From: Bog-473 sp963726135
Lineage (GTDB): Bacteria; Actinomycetota; Acidimicrobiia; Acidimicrobiales; RAAP-2
DNA: 64,000 bases
Reading direction: 5' to 3'
Assembly (NCBI GenBank): GCA_963726135.1
Contig: CAVSBE010000008.1
Location: 620,001 to 684,000 of the forward strand
The notes beneath the pieces were generated by a model. That model made no database searches, was not told the origin of the DNA, and was given only the letters and a program-made list of their open reading frames with translations. This document shows positions 17,925-26,402 of this stretch, one piece after another. Position numbers and translations under genes: made by a program. The number at the start of each line of letters is the position of its first letter. The first letter of the stretch is position 1.

Positions 17925-18868
17925 ATGCGTGTTTTCGTCACCGGCGCGTCCGGCTGGATCGGCTCGGCCGTCGTCCCCGAGCTGATCGGCGCCGGCCACC
18001 AGGTCGTCGGGACTGGCCCGCTCGGACGCCTCGGCCGAGGCCCTCGCCGCGGCCGGGGCAGAGGTCCATCCGGGGCACCCTCGACGACCTCGACGGCCTG
18101 CGGGATGGCTGCCGCCGGGTCGGACGGCGTGATCCACCTCGCGTTCAAGCACGAGAGCGCCTTCTCGGGCGACTTCCAGGGAGCTGCCGATGCGGATCGT
18201 CGTGCCGTCGAGGCGTTCGGCGAGGCGCTGGCGGGTTCCGATCGGCCGCTCCTCATCGCCTCCGGCGTGCTCGGGCTCGCGTCGGGCCGCCCGGCGACCG
18301 AACGGGACGGGCGGGGTCCCGACCCGGCCGCTGGCGGCCCTCGGCGGCGGCCCGCTGACCCGGTTGGGCACGGCGCAGCTCACGCTCGCCCTCGCCTCCC
18401 GCGGCGTCCGCTCCTCGGTCGTGCGACTTGCCGCCGACGTGTCACGGCGACGGAGACCACGGCTTCATGGCGACGCTGGTCGACATCGCCCGCGACAAGG
18501 GCGTGTCCGGCTACGTCGGCGACGGGTCCAACCGCTGGCCGGCCACGCACCGCCTCGATGCCGCCCACCTCTTCCGCCTTGCGCTGGAGAAGGCCCCGGC
18601 GGGATCGGCGCTGCACGCGGTGGCCGAGGAGGGCGTGCCGATCCGCCGCGTCGCCGAGGTGATCGGTCGGCACCTCGACCTCCCGGTGGTTGCCGTCTCC
18701 CCCGAGGAGGCCGGCGAGCACTTCGGGTTCCTGGGGGCCTTCATCGGGGCCGACGTGCCCGCTTCGAGCGCGTTGACCCGCGAGCTGCTGGCGTGGCAGC
18801 CGACGCATCCGGGGCTCATCGAGGACCTCGACCAGGGCCACTACTTCCGCGAGCTGTCTGTACGCTGA
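17925..18868 (+). pseudogene. NAD(P)-dependent SDR/epimerase-family protein, several frame breaks
   Basis: The start (MRVFVTGASGWIGSAVVPEL) has the Rossmann T-G-x-x-G-x-x-G motif of extended SDR proteins. The reading frame then switches several times between about 18020 and 18440. Recognisable pieces appear in order: SDGVIHLAFKHESAFSGDFQ, DRRAVEAFGEALAGSDRPLL and LTLALASRGVRSSVVRL. The last piece is a long in-frame end, HGDGDHGFMATLVDIARDKG through HPGLIEDLDQGHYFREL. Such proteins are usually about 290 residues and sit beside a TetR regulator. With three or more lesions the gene as read is not functional. Confidence 0.8.
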
Positions 18869-18961
18869 CCCCCCCGACCACTGGTCGCGTCCGTCAGCTC
18901 GTCGGGGTCGCAGCGCTCCGGCCGGCTTCGGTCCCACAGGGTGCGCCTCAGTCCCTGGCTC

Positions 18962-21727
18962 TCATCCCTTGGCGGCCGCCCAGCTCGGTCCCGTCGCCAC
19001 CGAGATGGTGAGAGGGACGGAGAGGTCCGCCGCCCCGGTGAGGGCGGAATCGGTGAGGCGGTGGACCTCGTGCTCCTCCCCCGGCGCCACCTCGACGATG
19101 ACCTCGTCGTGGACCTGGAGCACGAGGCGGCTCACGAGTGCGTGCTGCTCGAGGTCGCGGTCGAGCCGGACCAGGGCCAACTTGAAGATGTCCGCGGCCA
19201 GCCCTTGGATGCCGGCGTTCATGGCCTGCCGCTCTGCCGCCTGCCGCAACCGGTAGTTCGACGCGTGGAGGTCGGGCAACGGGCGGACCCGGCCGAACTG
19301 GGTGCGTGTGGCGCCCCGGATCTTGGCGTCGGCCACCGTGGCGTCCATGTACTGCTTGACCAATGGGAACGCTCCGAAGTAGCTCTCCATGATGGCGGCC
19401 GCCTCCTCGACGGGCACGCCCAGCCGCTGGCTCAGTCCGTATGCCTCCATGCCGTAGGCGAGGCCGTAGGAGACCATCTTGCAGAACTCCCTCTGCGTGT
19501 GGGTCACCTCTTCCGGGGGGATGCCGTACACGGCGGCAGCCACCATCCGGTGCACGTCGGACCCGCTGGTCAACGCGTCGATCAGGCCGGGGTCCGCCGA
19601 GAGGTGCGCGATGCAGCGGAGCTCCACCTGGTCGTAGTCGGCCACCAGGAAGGTGCAGCCCTCGGCCGGCACGAAGGCTCGCCGGAACTGCTTGCCCAGC
19701 TCGGTGCGCACCGGGATGTTGTGCAAGTTGGGGCGGTCCGAGGAGATGCGGCCGGTCCGCGCCACCGTCTGCCCGAACGATGCGTGGATGCGGCCGTCAA
19801 CCTGCACCTCGGCCAACAGGCTCTCCCCGTAGGTGGAGCGAAGCTTCTCCACCTCGCGGTAGGACAGCAGCGCGTCGACGATGGGGTGGGCACCGCGCAG
19901 GCTCTCGAGGGTCTGGGCGTCGGTGGAGAAACCCGTCTTCGTCTTCTTGCCCGGGGTCAGGCCGAGCTCGTCGTAGAGCACGGTGCGTAGTTGCGGCGTG
20001 GAGTTGACGTTGAACTCGTGGCCGGCGCACGTCGTGCACCTCGGCCTGGAGCGTCGCCGCCGAAGCCTTGAGCGAGTCGGCGATCGCCTGCAGCTCGTCG
20101 CGGTCGACGCCGATGCCGGCCACCTCCATCTTGGCCAGGACCCGCACGAGCGGCGTCTCGATGTCGTCGTGCAACATGACCATGTCCTCGGTCGCCAGGC
20201 GCTGGCGGAACCCCATCGCCATGGCGGCGACGTCGTAGGCCTCTCCGGCCGCCTCCTGCGCTATGTCGTTCGCCGTCTCTCCCGGCTCGAGGATGTCGAG
20301 GGTCAGCTGACCCGTCTGCTCGCGGAGCTGCGACAGCTCGTACTCGCCCGTCGACGCATCGAGCAGATAGGCGGCCACGGCGGTGTCCATCTCGAGCCCG
20401 GTGACGTCGATGCCGAGTGGCAGCAGCGACCGCATGATCTCCTTGACGTTGTGACCCAGGACGGGGCGGCCAAGGAGGCTGTTCAGCTTCTTGGCGACCG
20501 AAGCGGCCACGAGCAGCTCTCCGGGTACCATCACGCCGATTCCCGCCTGGTCGCCCTCGGTCGCGACGAGGATCAGGGCGACCAGGGCGCTGCGGCCGGG
20601 CATGCCGTTCCAGCGGGCCGCCAGCGCCAGCCGGCCGGTGCCGAGCTCGGTCAGGTGCTTCGTCGATTTCCGCCGCCGTCGTCGGCAGCGCGACGCTCGC
20701 GCAGCTCGAACGCCGGCGCGGCGGGTGCGGTCGGGGCCGCCCGGTGGCCCCGGCCGGAGCGGCGGCCAGATCATCGGCGGCCTTGGTGACGCGGGCCGCA
20801 CTGCCGGCGGCCGGCTCGCCCAGCGCGCCGGCATCGAGGAGCTCCTCCATGCGCTGCCAGACGGTCTTCATCTCGTAGCGCTCGAAGGTGGCCGCCGCCG
20901 TGGCGCGGTCCCAGCCCGCCCAGCGTCAGGTGGTCGACGTCCACGTCGAGCGGCACGTCGCGCACGAGCGGGATGATCCGCGCGTTCGACCGGGCCAGGT
21001 CCTCGTTCGCCGCCAGGTTCTCGCGGAGCTTCGGCGTCTGCTCGTCGAGGTGCCCGAAGACCCCGTCGAGATCGCCGTACTTGTTGAGCAGCTTGGCCGC
21101 GGTCTTCTCCCCCACGCCGGGCACGCCCGGAAGGTTGTCGGAAGGGTCGCCCCGCAGCGAGGCGAGCAGCACGTACTGGGACGGCGGCACTCCGGTCCGC
21201 TCGAGGATGCCCGCCTCGTCGTAGAGGGAGTAGTCGCTGACGCCGCGCTTGTTGTAGAGCACGCGGATGTAGGGGTCGGCGACGAGCTGGAAGCTGTCAC
21301 GGTCACCGGTCACGATCACGACCTCGCAGCGGCGCTCCGCCGCCTCGGTGGCCAGCGTGGCGATGACGTCGTCCGCCTCGAACCCGCCCGCCTCGATCAC
21401 CGGGATGGCCAGGGCCGCCATCACCTCGCGGATCATGTCGAACTGGGGCGGGAGCAGCCAGGGGGTCTCGGCCCGCCCGGCCTTGTAGTCCTCGTTCATC
21501 TCGTCGCGGAACGTGTCGCCGGGCGCGTCGAAGGCAACGGCGAGCGCCGAGGGTTTCTGCTCCCGGATGAGGTAGACCAGCATTGAGCTGAACCCGTGCA
21601 CGGCGTTGGTCACGACGCCGGTCGAGGTGGCGAGGGTGTCCGGCAGCGCGAAGTAGGCCCGGAAGGCGAGCGACATTCCGTCGAGCAGCAGCAGAGGACC
21701 CGATCGCTCCTGCACCGTCGTCATCAC
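18962..21727 (-). CDS. polA: DNA polymerase I, split over three frame breaks
   Basis: Domain order is complete. The 5'-3' exonuclease at the N-terminus has GPLLLLDGMSLAFRAYFALP, GGFEADDVIATLA, VTGDRDSFQLV and LPGVPGVGEKTAAKLLNKYG. A middle 3'-5' exonuclease-like region shows no clear DxE proofreading residues, as in many actinobacterial enzymes. The polymerase domain has TGRISSDRPNLHNIPVR, motif A ADYDQVELRCIAHL, an O-helix region QREFCKMVSYGLAYG and motif C LQVHDEVIVEV. The frame changes near 20925, 20670 and 20025, and the total length (922 codons including the stop) is normal with no net shift. Because this gene is expected to be needed, sequence errors are a likely cause. Confidence 0.93.
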
Positions 21728-21734
21728 GACGACA

Positions 21735-22370
21735 CTAGGGGGCCAGCGTGCCGTCGACGACCTGCTGGGCCACGTCGCGCATCCGCGCCCGGGTCCGCAT
21801 CGCCGTGCGCTGGATGAAGCTGAACGCCTCCGTCTCGGGGAGGTCGTCCCGGTCCATCAGGATCTGCTTGGCCTCGTCGACCAGCCGACGCGTGGCGATC
21901 TTGTCCTCGGCCCCGTCGGCCGAGTGCTCGGCCTCGATGGCCCAGTCCTGTCGGGCCTTGGCCAGGACGTCGGCGATGGCGGGCAGGAGCTCACGGGGCT
22001 GGAACGGCTTGATCAGGTAGGCCGACACCCCCGAGTCCCGGGCCTCCTCAATGAGGTCCCGCTGGCTGAATGCCGTGAGCAGGAGCACCACCACACGATG
22101 GCGGGAGGTGATCTCACGGGCGGCCCGCAGGCCGTCCATCCCGGGCATCTTGATGTCGAGGATGGCCAAGTCCGGCTGGTGCTCCTCGACCAGGGTGACG
22201 GCCTCGTCGCCCCGTCCGGTCTCCCCGACGACGTCGTAGCCAGCCGACAGCAGGATCTCCTTCAGGTCGAGGCGCACGATGGCCTCGTCCTCGGCGATGA
22301 CCACGCGGGCCAGGCTCGTGTCGTCGCTCTGCGTCGTCATCGTGTTGTCCCCGTCACCTGGAGCCGTCAT
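21735..22370 (-). CDS. ANTAR-domain response regulator
   Basis: A two-domain protein of 211 residues. The receiver domain has the acidic pocket VVIAEDEAIVRLDLKEIL, phospho-acceptor Asp in LAILDIKMPGMDG, the Thr-equivalent in LLTAFSQ and Lys in YLIKPFQP. The C-terminal ANTAR domain (VDEAKQILMDRDDLPETEAF, then SFIQRTAMRTRARMRD) binds paired RNA hexaloops and prevents termination in characterised homologues. The start ATG at 22370 overlaps the TGA of the upstream small gene, and ATG at 22340 is an alternative. No histidine kinase is adjacent. Actinobacterial members of this type are often found near polA. Confidence 0.92.
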   Translation of the reverse strand: MTAPGDGDNTMTTQSDDTSLARVVIAEDEAIVRLDLKEILLSAGYDVVGETGRGDEAVTLVEEHQPDLAILDIKMPGMDGLRAAREITSRHRVVVLLLTAFSQRDLIEEARDSGVSAYLIKPFQPRELLPAIADVLAKARQDWAIEAEHSADGAEDKIATRRLVDEAKQILMDRDDLPETEAFSFIQRTAMRTRARMRDVAQQVVDGTLAP

Positions 22371-22660
22371 TGCTTCCCGGTGGCCACGGCGGCGAGGAGC
22401 TCGTCCTGGCGCCGCTCGAGGTCAGCGACGGTCTTGCCCAGCGCGTCGCGCGCCTTCACCATTGCGTCGGCGTGGCGCGTGGCCTCGCTGTGCTCCTGGG
22501 TGGCCAGCGGCGTCTCGGAGACAAGGGCGCGCACCCTTGCCTCGTCGGCCGACTCCTGCACGACCGCCAACTGCTCGTTGAGCACGGCCAGTTCCTCCCG
22601 CGCCCGCACGAGACGGGCGTGGACGTCCCTGATCCGCCGCTCCAGCAGGACGCGATGCAT
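22367..22660 (-). CDS. Small coiled-coil protein
   Basis: A 97-residue protein starting MHRVLLERRIRDVHARLVRA. It is almost entirely helical with heptad-like spacing (REELAVLNEQLAVVQESADE and GKTVADLERRQDELLAAV). It ends in ATGA overlap with the ANTAR regulator gene and starts 7 bases after menC, so the three genes are one transcription unit. I know of no named family. A role as a partner of the ANTAR protein is possible from translation coupling but is only inference. Confidence 0.7.
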   Translation of the reverse strand: MHRVLLERRIRDVHARLVRAREELAVLNEQLAVVQESADEARVRALVSETPLATQEHSEATRHADAMVKARDALGKTVADLERRQDELLAAVATGKQ

Positions 22661-22667
22661 GGGGGCG

Positions 22668-23825
22668 TCAAGTGTAGGTGGCGGCGAACCAGTGACGCCG
22701 CGCATCGTGCCTGGCCAGGATGGCCTCATCGGGGCTGTTCCCGACACCCGGCTGCTCGGACACCCGGACCCACCCGCCCGCCACCGGGGGGTACCCACAC
22801 GGGTCGACCGAGAGGTAGTCAGCCGGGTCGCCGAGGTCGCTGACCAGCCCCGTCGCGTCCTGACCGAGGCGGGCCGCCAGGGCCAAGTTCGAAGCCCGAC
22901 CCAGTCCCGCCTCGAAGAAACCGCCGACGAAGGCCGGGACGCCGGCGTCCAGGCAGGCCGCATGCGCGGCCCGGGTGGCGCGCAGGCCCCCGAGCCGGCC
23001 GGGCTTCAGGCAGGCCATGGCGCACGCGCCGTTGCGCAACGCGTCTCTGACGCGCCTCGGCGTGGAGAGCGACTCGTCGAGGCAGATCGGCACGGGGAGC
23101 AGTCGGGCCAACTGCGCGTGCGCGACCAGGTCGGCAGGCGGGAGCGGCTGCTCGATGCACAGCACGCCGAAGTCGGCCAGGTGGCTGAGCAGCGCGACGT
23201 CCTCCACGCCGGTGCGGAATGACCCGTTGGCGTCGACCTGGAGCACGAGGTCCGGATGGTCGGCGCGCACGGCGCGCACGGGCTCGAGCTCCCACCCGGG
23301 CTCTATCTTGAGCCGCACGCGCGCCGCACCGGCCTGCACGGCGGCGTCCACCTCGGCGCGCAGCGCCGACAGGTCGTGACGCCGCGGGATGCCGACAACG
23401 GCGCCGACGGGCATGGCCTCGAACCCCACCTCGATCCCCAGTGCGTCGGCCAGCGAGCGCCCCTCGGCCCGCAGTTCGGCGTCCGTGACCGCCATCTCGA
23501 AGGCGGCGGCCAGCATTCGATCGGCCGGCGTGCTCCCGAAGATCTGTGCCACCTCCGCGGCGAGGGGCAGGCGGCCGCCCCTCGACCGGCTGGCCTCGCA
23601 CAGGCGGGGCACACCACGCTCGACCGCAGCCTGCTCCACCGCGTCGAGCGGTGGGTCGACCGTGGTGCCGCCGGCCAGCGCAGCGCACTCGCCCCATCCT
23701 TCGCCCTCTTCGGCGACCAGGCGCACGAAGAGCAGGGGGCGCACGGAGTGCACGCCGGCCCCCGTGGCAATGTCCTCGCGAAAGGGGATGTCCACCCGGA
23801 TCAGCTCGATGCCACTGAGCTTCAA
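22668..23825 (-). CDS. menC: o-Succinylbenzoate synthase (enolase superfamily)
   Basis: A 385-residue enolase-superfamily enzyme. The N-terminal capping domain (IELIRVDIPFREDIATGAGV) precedes a TIM barrel with ARVRLKIEPG (catalytic Lys of the KxK strand), LQVDANGSF (metal Asp), LCIEQPLP (metal Glu) and PICLDESL (metal Asp). The second Lys is in MACLKPGRLGG. In the menaquinone pathway it dehydrates SHCHC to o-succinylbenzoate. Some relatives are N-acylamino acid racemases, and the motifs do not distinguish the two. It lies upstream of the coiled-coil and ANTAR genes. Confidence 0.88.
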   Translation of the reverse strand: MKLSGIELIRVDIPFREDIATGAGVHSVRPLLFVRLVAEEGEGWGECAALAGGTTVDPPLDAVEQAAVERGVPRLCEASRSRGGRLPLAAEVAQIFGSTPADRMLAAAFEMAVTDAELRAEGRSLADALGIEVGFEAMPVGAVVGIPRRHDLSALRAEVDAAVQAGAARVRLKIEPGWELEPVRAVRADHPDLVLQVDANGSFRTGVEDVALLSHLADFGVLCIEQPLPPADLVAHAQLARLLPVPICLDESLSTPRRVRDALRNGACAMACLKPGRLGGLRATRAAHAACLDAGVPAFVGGFFEAGLGRASNLALAARLGQDATGLVSDLGDPADYLSVDPCGYPPVAGGWVRVSEQPGVGNSPDEAILARHDARRHWFAATYT

Positions 23826-23884
23826 CGTACGGGTGCTCCCACCCCCGCCACCGTAGATCGCAGCTTGTACGCTGGGGCGTTCTC

Positions 23885-23967
23885 GCCCGGATGGCGGAAC
23901 GGCAGACGCGGCGGCCTCAAAAGCCGCTGTCCGAAAGGGCGTGCGGGTTCGAGTCCCGCTCCGGGCA
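23885..23967 (+). tRNA. tRNA-Leu (anticodon CAA)
   Basis: A full cloverleaf can be drawn. The acceptor GCCCGGA pairs with TCCGGGC with discriminator A. The D stem is GCG/CGC, the anticodon stem GCGGC/GCCGC with loop CTCAAAA (anticodon CAA), and there is a long class II variable arm (TGTCCGAAAGGGCGT). The T arm is GCGGG-TTCGAGT-CCCGC. The 3' CCA is not encoded. Its 3' end is repeated 13.4 kb downstream, so it is probably an integration site. Confidence 0.97.
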
Positions 23968-23969
23968 CG
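23947..23969 (+). repeat. Probable attL, 3' end of tRNA-Leu
   Basis: The T-loop to acceptor end of the tRNA (gttcgagtcccgctccg, then ggcacg) is repeated in the same orientation at 37337-37359 with one mismatch in 23 bases. Accessory genes and insertion sequences fill the space between. This is the arrangement left by site-specific integration into a tRNA 3' end. Confidence 0.5.
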
Positions 23970-24019
23970 CCGTTACACGAGGTCGGGGTAGGTAAGGGTC
24001 TTCCGAAACGGCTCAGAGG

Positions 24020-24484
24020 TCACAGATAGGTCACAAGCCCACAAAGGGAGGTTCGCACCTTTGACCGTTGCGCCAGAGGTTCTATGGGCTCCAGTGCGCC
24101 TCCTGGGCGATCACTTGGACGAGGACGGTGCATTTGTTGAGCACGGAACCATTGGCACCGCCTTCGTGCTTCACGTACCGAGCGAGTCGATCCCCGACGT
24201 GCGCCACGGCGCTCTGTATCTGCCACGGCAAGGATGGCAGCAGCCGAGGCCGCCTGCACCCCAGGCAGCTCCATCAGCCGCCAAGCCCTCCACTGTTGTT
24301 GAGCCGCGATCGCTGCCTGGGTGATTCGCCGAACGTCGCGCACCGGGATGGCACGAGCTGTCTTGACCATTTGAGTCTGAAATCGACCCTGGTGCTTCCA
24401 CGCAATGACATCGACCAGCTCGGGACGAACGAGGTAGCCACGGCCTGGATAGCGTTGTGGACGGGTCGAAAAGGCGCTGCTCTA
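24020..24484 (-). pseudogene. Possible gene remnant with helix-hairpin-helix-like motif
   Basis: From a TAG near 24485 the minus frame has clear protein character for about 90 residues: RYPGRGYLVRPELVDVIAWK, HQGRFQTQMVKTARAIPVRD, RRITQAAIAAQQQWRAWRL and MELPGVQAASAAAILAVAD. The last stretch resembles the hairpin L-P-G-V-x-x-x-x-A-x-x-x-L-A-x-x-D of HhH/DNA glycosylase-like proteins. Beyond that point the sequence loses character in this frame, while another frame (ARYVKHEGGANGSVLNKC...) looks better for 40 residues. No start codon precedes the block. I read it as a decayed gene next to the integration site. The family assignment is tentative. Confidence 0.35.
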
Positions 24485-24874
24485 GTCGCCAGGCGGTTGG
24501 ACCACAGAGAACCTGATAGACGGCTTCCCAATGTGTGACAAAGGGCATGTTGATCCTGAGAGCCCGTGGAGATTCCCTCGCCGATCAACGATCATCTGGG
24601 GCATGAGGACCACACGATATCTATCGAACGAGCGAAGTGGACCAGTAAATCTCGCGTCCTATCTCTGCGCCCCGCCGTCCGCAACCCCGTCCGCGCCTCC
24701 AGATTCGTGAGGTGGTCGAATGGGTGGTCGAATGGGTGGTCCGAGCGGGCGAACGCCGCCGAGTCCAAGGGCCTATGCAATGCCTCGCTTCAGGAGCTGG
24801 AGGCCCTCGCAGCCATCACGTTCGGGAGCTGACGCTTTGCGATCCCGCTCCGGTCCTGGGGGGTAACCCTTCGG
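24485..24874. other. Stretch without a recognised gene
   Basis: No frame here gives recognisable protein. The only structure seen is a 12-bp unit (ggtggtcgaatg) repeated about two and a half times at 24711-24742. Confidence 0.4.
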
Positions 24875-26111
24875 CTGTGGCCTCAAGTGGTCAACGCAAC
24901 GGCTTCGGCGAACGCCTGAGATGGTGTCATCCAGCCGAGTGTCTGTCGAGGCCGGGTGTTGAGGGAGCGGGCGACGGCGTCGAGCTCTCGCTGGCTGCAC
25001 TGGGAGAGGTCTGAGGACTTCGGCAGGTATTGGCGCAGTAATCCATTGGTGTTCTCGTTACTGCCGCGCTGCCAGGGACTCTTGGGATCACAGAAGTAGA
25101 TCTGCACACCGGTCTCCACGGTGAAGCTGGACGTGCTCGGCCATCTCCTTGCCCTGGTCCCACGTGATCGATCGTCGCAGCTGGGCCGGCAGGGTCAAGA
25201 TGCGCTTGGTCATCGCCTTGCGCACCGCATCGGCGCCATGACCGTTGGGGAGCTTGAGCAAGATCACGTAGCGACTGTGGCGCTCGACGAGGGTGCCGAC
25301 CGAGGTCATCTTCTTGCCGAAGATCAGATCGCCTTCCCAGTGACCGGGCACGGCCCGGTCCTTCACCTCGGCGGGACGCTCGGAGATCATCACCATGTTG
25401 CGCAGCTGTCCCTGGCCGACGTTGCCCTTCGTGTAGGCCTTGGCCCGTCGCATGGCCCGACCAGTGCGCAGGCACGAGTGGAGCTCTTTGCGCAGGGCAC
25501 CACGGCTCTGGACGAAGAGCGACTGGTAGATGGTCTCGTGGGACACCTGCATCTCCGGGCGATCGGGGTATTCCGAGAGCCAACCATGCCGAGATCTGCT
25601 GAGGCGACCACTTGGCCTCGAGCTTGCGCTCGACGACACCTCGGAGACGCCGACATTGGGTGAGCTTGGCCCGCTTGGGTCGCAGCGCCCGGCGGCAGGC
25701 AGCCTGATCGGCGACGAGGGCCCGGTACTTCTTTCGACCGCCGTTGGCGTTCACCTCTCGGCACACCGTCGAGGGAGAACGACCCAGCGCTTCGGCGATG
25801 GCCCGAATGGAAGTCACCGGCCGCCAGGCCACGGGAAATCTCTTCACGCTCTTCGAGCGACAGGCGCAGCTCGGAACGCTGCCGAGCGGTCGGGCGCTTC
25901 CCGCCGGCATCGGCGATGAACTTGCGCAGCGACACGTTCTGCCTGCCCAGATGCTTGGCGATGCGCTTCACGGGCACCCCCGCCTCACGCATTGTCCAGA
26001 TCGTTTCGCGCTCTTCCTCGCTAAAGCGTCTCCACACCTTCACACCTCCTGTTCGGCGACATCAATGTTCGCCAATCAGGCTGGTGTTGCAATGACCGGT
26101 TGAGGCCACAG
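24875..26111 (-). mobile_element. IS30-family insertion sequence
   Basis: A 1.24-kb element with imperfect 26-bp terminal inverted repeats. The left end at 24875-24900 begins CTGTGGCCTCAAGTGGTCA. The right end at 26086-26111 reads, on the minus strand, CTGTGGCCTCAACCGGTCA. 22 of 26 positions match. The transposase fills the inside and its stop codon lies within the left repeat. No convincing target duplication is seen. Confidence 0.85.
24883..26043 (-). pseudogene. IS30-family transposase, three frame breaks
   Basis: N-terminal HTH parts (FSEEERETIWTMREAGVPVK, then RLSLEEREEISRGLAAGD) are followed, after a shift near 25815, by SIRAIAEALGRSPSTVCREV and the Arg/Lys-rich linker. After a second shift near 25600 come PEMQVSHETIYQSLFVQ, GHWEGDLIFGKKM (first catalytic Asp) and SITWDQGKEM (second Asp). 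After a third near 25110 comes FCDPKSPWQRGSNENTNG (Glu). All DDE residues of the IS30 type are present, so the enzyme was once complete. As read here it is inactive. It moves its IS by copy-out or circle formation. Confidence 0.9.
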
Positions 26112-26399
26112 CACAACTGAGGCAGTCCAAATGAGGTCACGCCAGGCCCAGATTTCGGTGCTCAAAGTATCGAGCCAGGACCGCCGTTACGGCGGGAAAG
26201 CTAAATGAGCGGGAGTCTCCGGTCCTGCGTTACCCTCCAATCTGCCTATCAGGACATAATGCAGCTACCAGACGACGCTCAACGGAAAAGGCGGCGACAG
26301 ACATGGAGAAGCTTCGGCTGTGGCGAGGGGACCTGAACGAGCTGTCCGCGGTCCTGGAGAGAACTTCTCGATTCTCGGCAGTTCCCGGCGCGTGAGGTC
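26112..26399. other. Stretch without a recognised gene
   Basis: No recognisable protein or RNA is seen between the IS30 right end and the DUF4185 remnant. The promoter and possibly a shifted signal-peptide start of the next gene may lie here. Confidence 0.3.
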
Positions 26400-26402
26400 G
26401 TG

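Noticed and set aside
24274..24588. HALCHTLGSRL, similar to the H-x-L-R-H-T box of tyrosine integrases, near the tRNA
   Set aside because: The active Arg is Cys, no Tyr box follows, and the rest of the frame has no integrase character. Likely chance.
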